Below are positions 7,035 to 7,936 of a stretch of DNA of 7,936 nucleotides, in pieces. Below the pieces are notes generated by a model. The model saw only the letters and a program-made list of their open reading frames with translations. It had not been told where the DNA came from and did no database searches. Position 1 is the first letter of the stretch. Every line of letters starts with the position of its first letter. The position numbers and the translations under genes were made by a program. The stretch spans positions 1 through 7,936 of the forward strand of contig CAYXFZ010000096.1 in the NCBI GenBank assembly GCA_964464385.1, read 5' to 3'. This stretch comes from CAYXFZ01 sp964464385 (GTDB taxonomy: Bacteria; Planctomycetota; UBA1135).

Positions 7035-7936
7035 GTGTTCCGCCGCGTTTTTGTCGCCAACCGCGGGGAGGTCGCCGCCCGCGTGGTGCGTGCCTGCCAA
7101 AAGTTGCAGGTGGAATCTGTTGTGGCCGTTTCCGAGGCCGACCATGCGGCCGGCTTCCCCTATCTCCAAGAAGCGGATGAGGTGTTTCTTCTAGGCCCAG
7201 GCCCGGCCGTAGATTCCTATTTGAAAGCGGAAGAAATGGTGCAGGCGGCCCGTCAATCCGGTTGTTCCGCCCTGCATCCCGGCTGGGGTTTTCTGGCCGA
7301 AAATTCCTCCTTCGCGGCCCTCTGTGACGACCATGGAATCCAGTTTCTCGGACCCTCTCCTTCCACCCTCGACCTTATGGGGCGCAAATTGCCAGCCCGA
7401 CGCGCGGCCGCAGAAGCTGGCCTGCCCGTAGTTCCGGGCTCCGATTCCCCCCTGGCCGATGCCACGGAAGCAAGAAAACTGGCCCAACAGGTGGGCTATC
7501 CCATTGCTCTCAAGGCCGATGCCGGCGGCGGCGGTCGTGGCATTCGCCGTTGCGACACTCCGGAAGAAATCCAAAGTGCCTTTGACGAAGCCTCGCGGGA
7601 AGCGGCGGCGGCCTTTGGCGACGGATCTCTTTACTTGGAAAAATATTTCGAAGGAGGACGCCACATTGAGTTTCAAATCCTGGGCGATGGCCAGGGTAGG
7701 GCCATTCACCTTTTCGACCGCGAGTGTTCGGTCCAACGCCGCCATCAAAAATTGCTGGAAGAAGCTCCCTCACCGGCCCTCGATGACGCCACCCGGCACT
7801 CCATGGGTGAGGCCTGTGCTGCCGCTGCCTCGCATTGGTATTACTCCGGTGCTGGCACCATGGAGTTTCTCCTCGACGAAGCGGGCAAGCTCTGGTTTCT
7901 AGAAATGAACACCCGACTGCAAGTGGAGCATCCGGT
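7035..7936 (+). CDS. Biotin carboxylase (acyl-CoA carboxylase subunit), partial
   Basis: Cytosolic ATP-dependent carboxylation of biotin, the first half-reaction of acetyl-, propionyl- or methylcrotonyl-CoA carboxylase. GTG 7035 gives MFRRVFVANRGEVAARV, matching the family N-terminus. The 300 full codons present run off the right edge, about two thirds of a typical 450-residue AccC. Landmarks: ANRGE (8-12), HPGWGFLAEN (81-90), the lysine of LMGRK (118), Lys160 and the ATP-grasp glycine loop GGGGRG (164-169), HIEFQILGD (210-218), ECSVQRRHQKLLEEAPSP (230-247), GTMEFL with Glu277, and FLEMNTRLQVEHP (288-300) with Glu290 and Arg294. ATP-binding and catalytic residues look intact. The family's usual HPGYG is HPGWG here and MGDK is MGRK. 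It lies 22 bases after the MBOAT stop with no clear Shine-Dalgarno. Whether it is a stand-alone subunit or the N-terminus of a longer fused carboxylase cannot be told from this window. Confidence 0.93.
   Translation, partial: MFRRVFVANRGEVAARVVRACQKLQVESVVAVSEADHAAGFPYLQEADEVFLLGPGPAVDSYLKAEEMVQAARQSGCSALHPGWGFLAENSSFAALCDDHGIQFLGPSPSTLDLMGRKLPARRAAAEAGLPVVPGSDSPLADATEARKLAQQVGYPIALKADAGGGGRGIRRCDTPEEIQSAFDEASREAAAAFGDGSLYLEKYFEGGRHIEFQILGDGQGRAIHLFDRECSVQRRHQKLLEEAPSPALDDATRHSMGEACAAAASHWYYSGAGTMEFLLDEAGKLWFLEMNTRLQVEHP

Overview
The window reads as GC-rich bacterial chromosomal DNA from a scaffolded, probably metagenomic assembly: there is a run of ten Ns at 5437-5446. Starts are mixed (ATG, GTG, TTG) and Shine-Dalgarno motifs are weak or absent before most genes. 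With a large secreted protein made of carboxypeptidase-regulatory-like repeats, this suggests a Planctomycetota-like or other environmental Gram-negative lineage. That is an inference from style, not a marker-based assignment. I see no mobile elements, tRNA, rRNA or CRISPR.

Layout. A minus-strand gene (1-571, running off the left edge) has a GTG start, a signal-peptide-like N-terminus and beta-propeller-like segments. A short divergent intergenic region (572-656) follows. Then five plus-strand genes are packed with gaps of 3 to 22 bases, as in an operon: (1) a signal-anchored protein of about 1000 residues with ten tandem beta-sandwich units, broken by a frameshift near 2157; (2) an EamA/DMT-family transporter (3663-4571); (3) a membrane-anchored SGNH-hydrolase-like protein (4582-5608), interrupted by the N gap; (4) an MBOAT O-acyltransferase of the AlgI type (5612-7012); (5) the N-terminal 300 residues of a biotin carboxylase (7035 to the right edge).

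How the genes may work together. The SGNH plus MBOAT pair is the classic arrangement for O-acylating an extracytoplasmic polysaccharide: the MBOAT protein passes acyl groups across the membrane and the SGNH protein transfers or removes them. The upstream repeat protein is probably exported and could sit at the cell surface. The EamA protein could move a small metabolite. The biotin carboxylase belongs to acyl-CoA carboxylation, and its link to the acylation genes is only positional.

The points most worth attention are: the frameshift in the repeat protein, which coincides with loss of one beta-strand and fits a deletion of about 16 nt; the N gap inside the SGNH gene, whose true length must be a multiple of three if the gene is intact; and the minus-strand gene, which is easy to miss because it starts with GTG and is cut by the window edge. 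I do not see convincing evidence for a wholly new biological system here.
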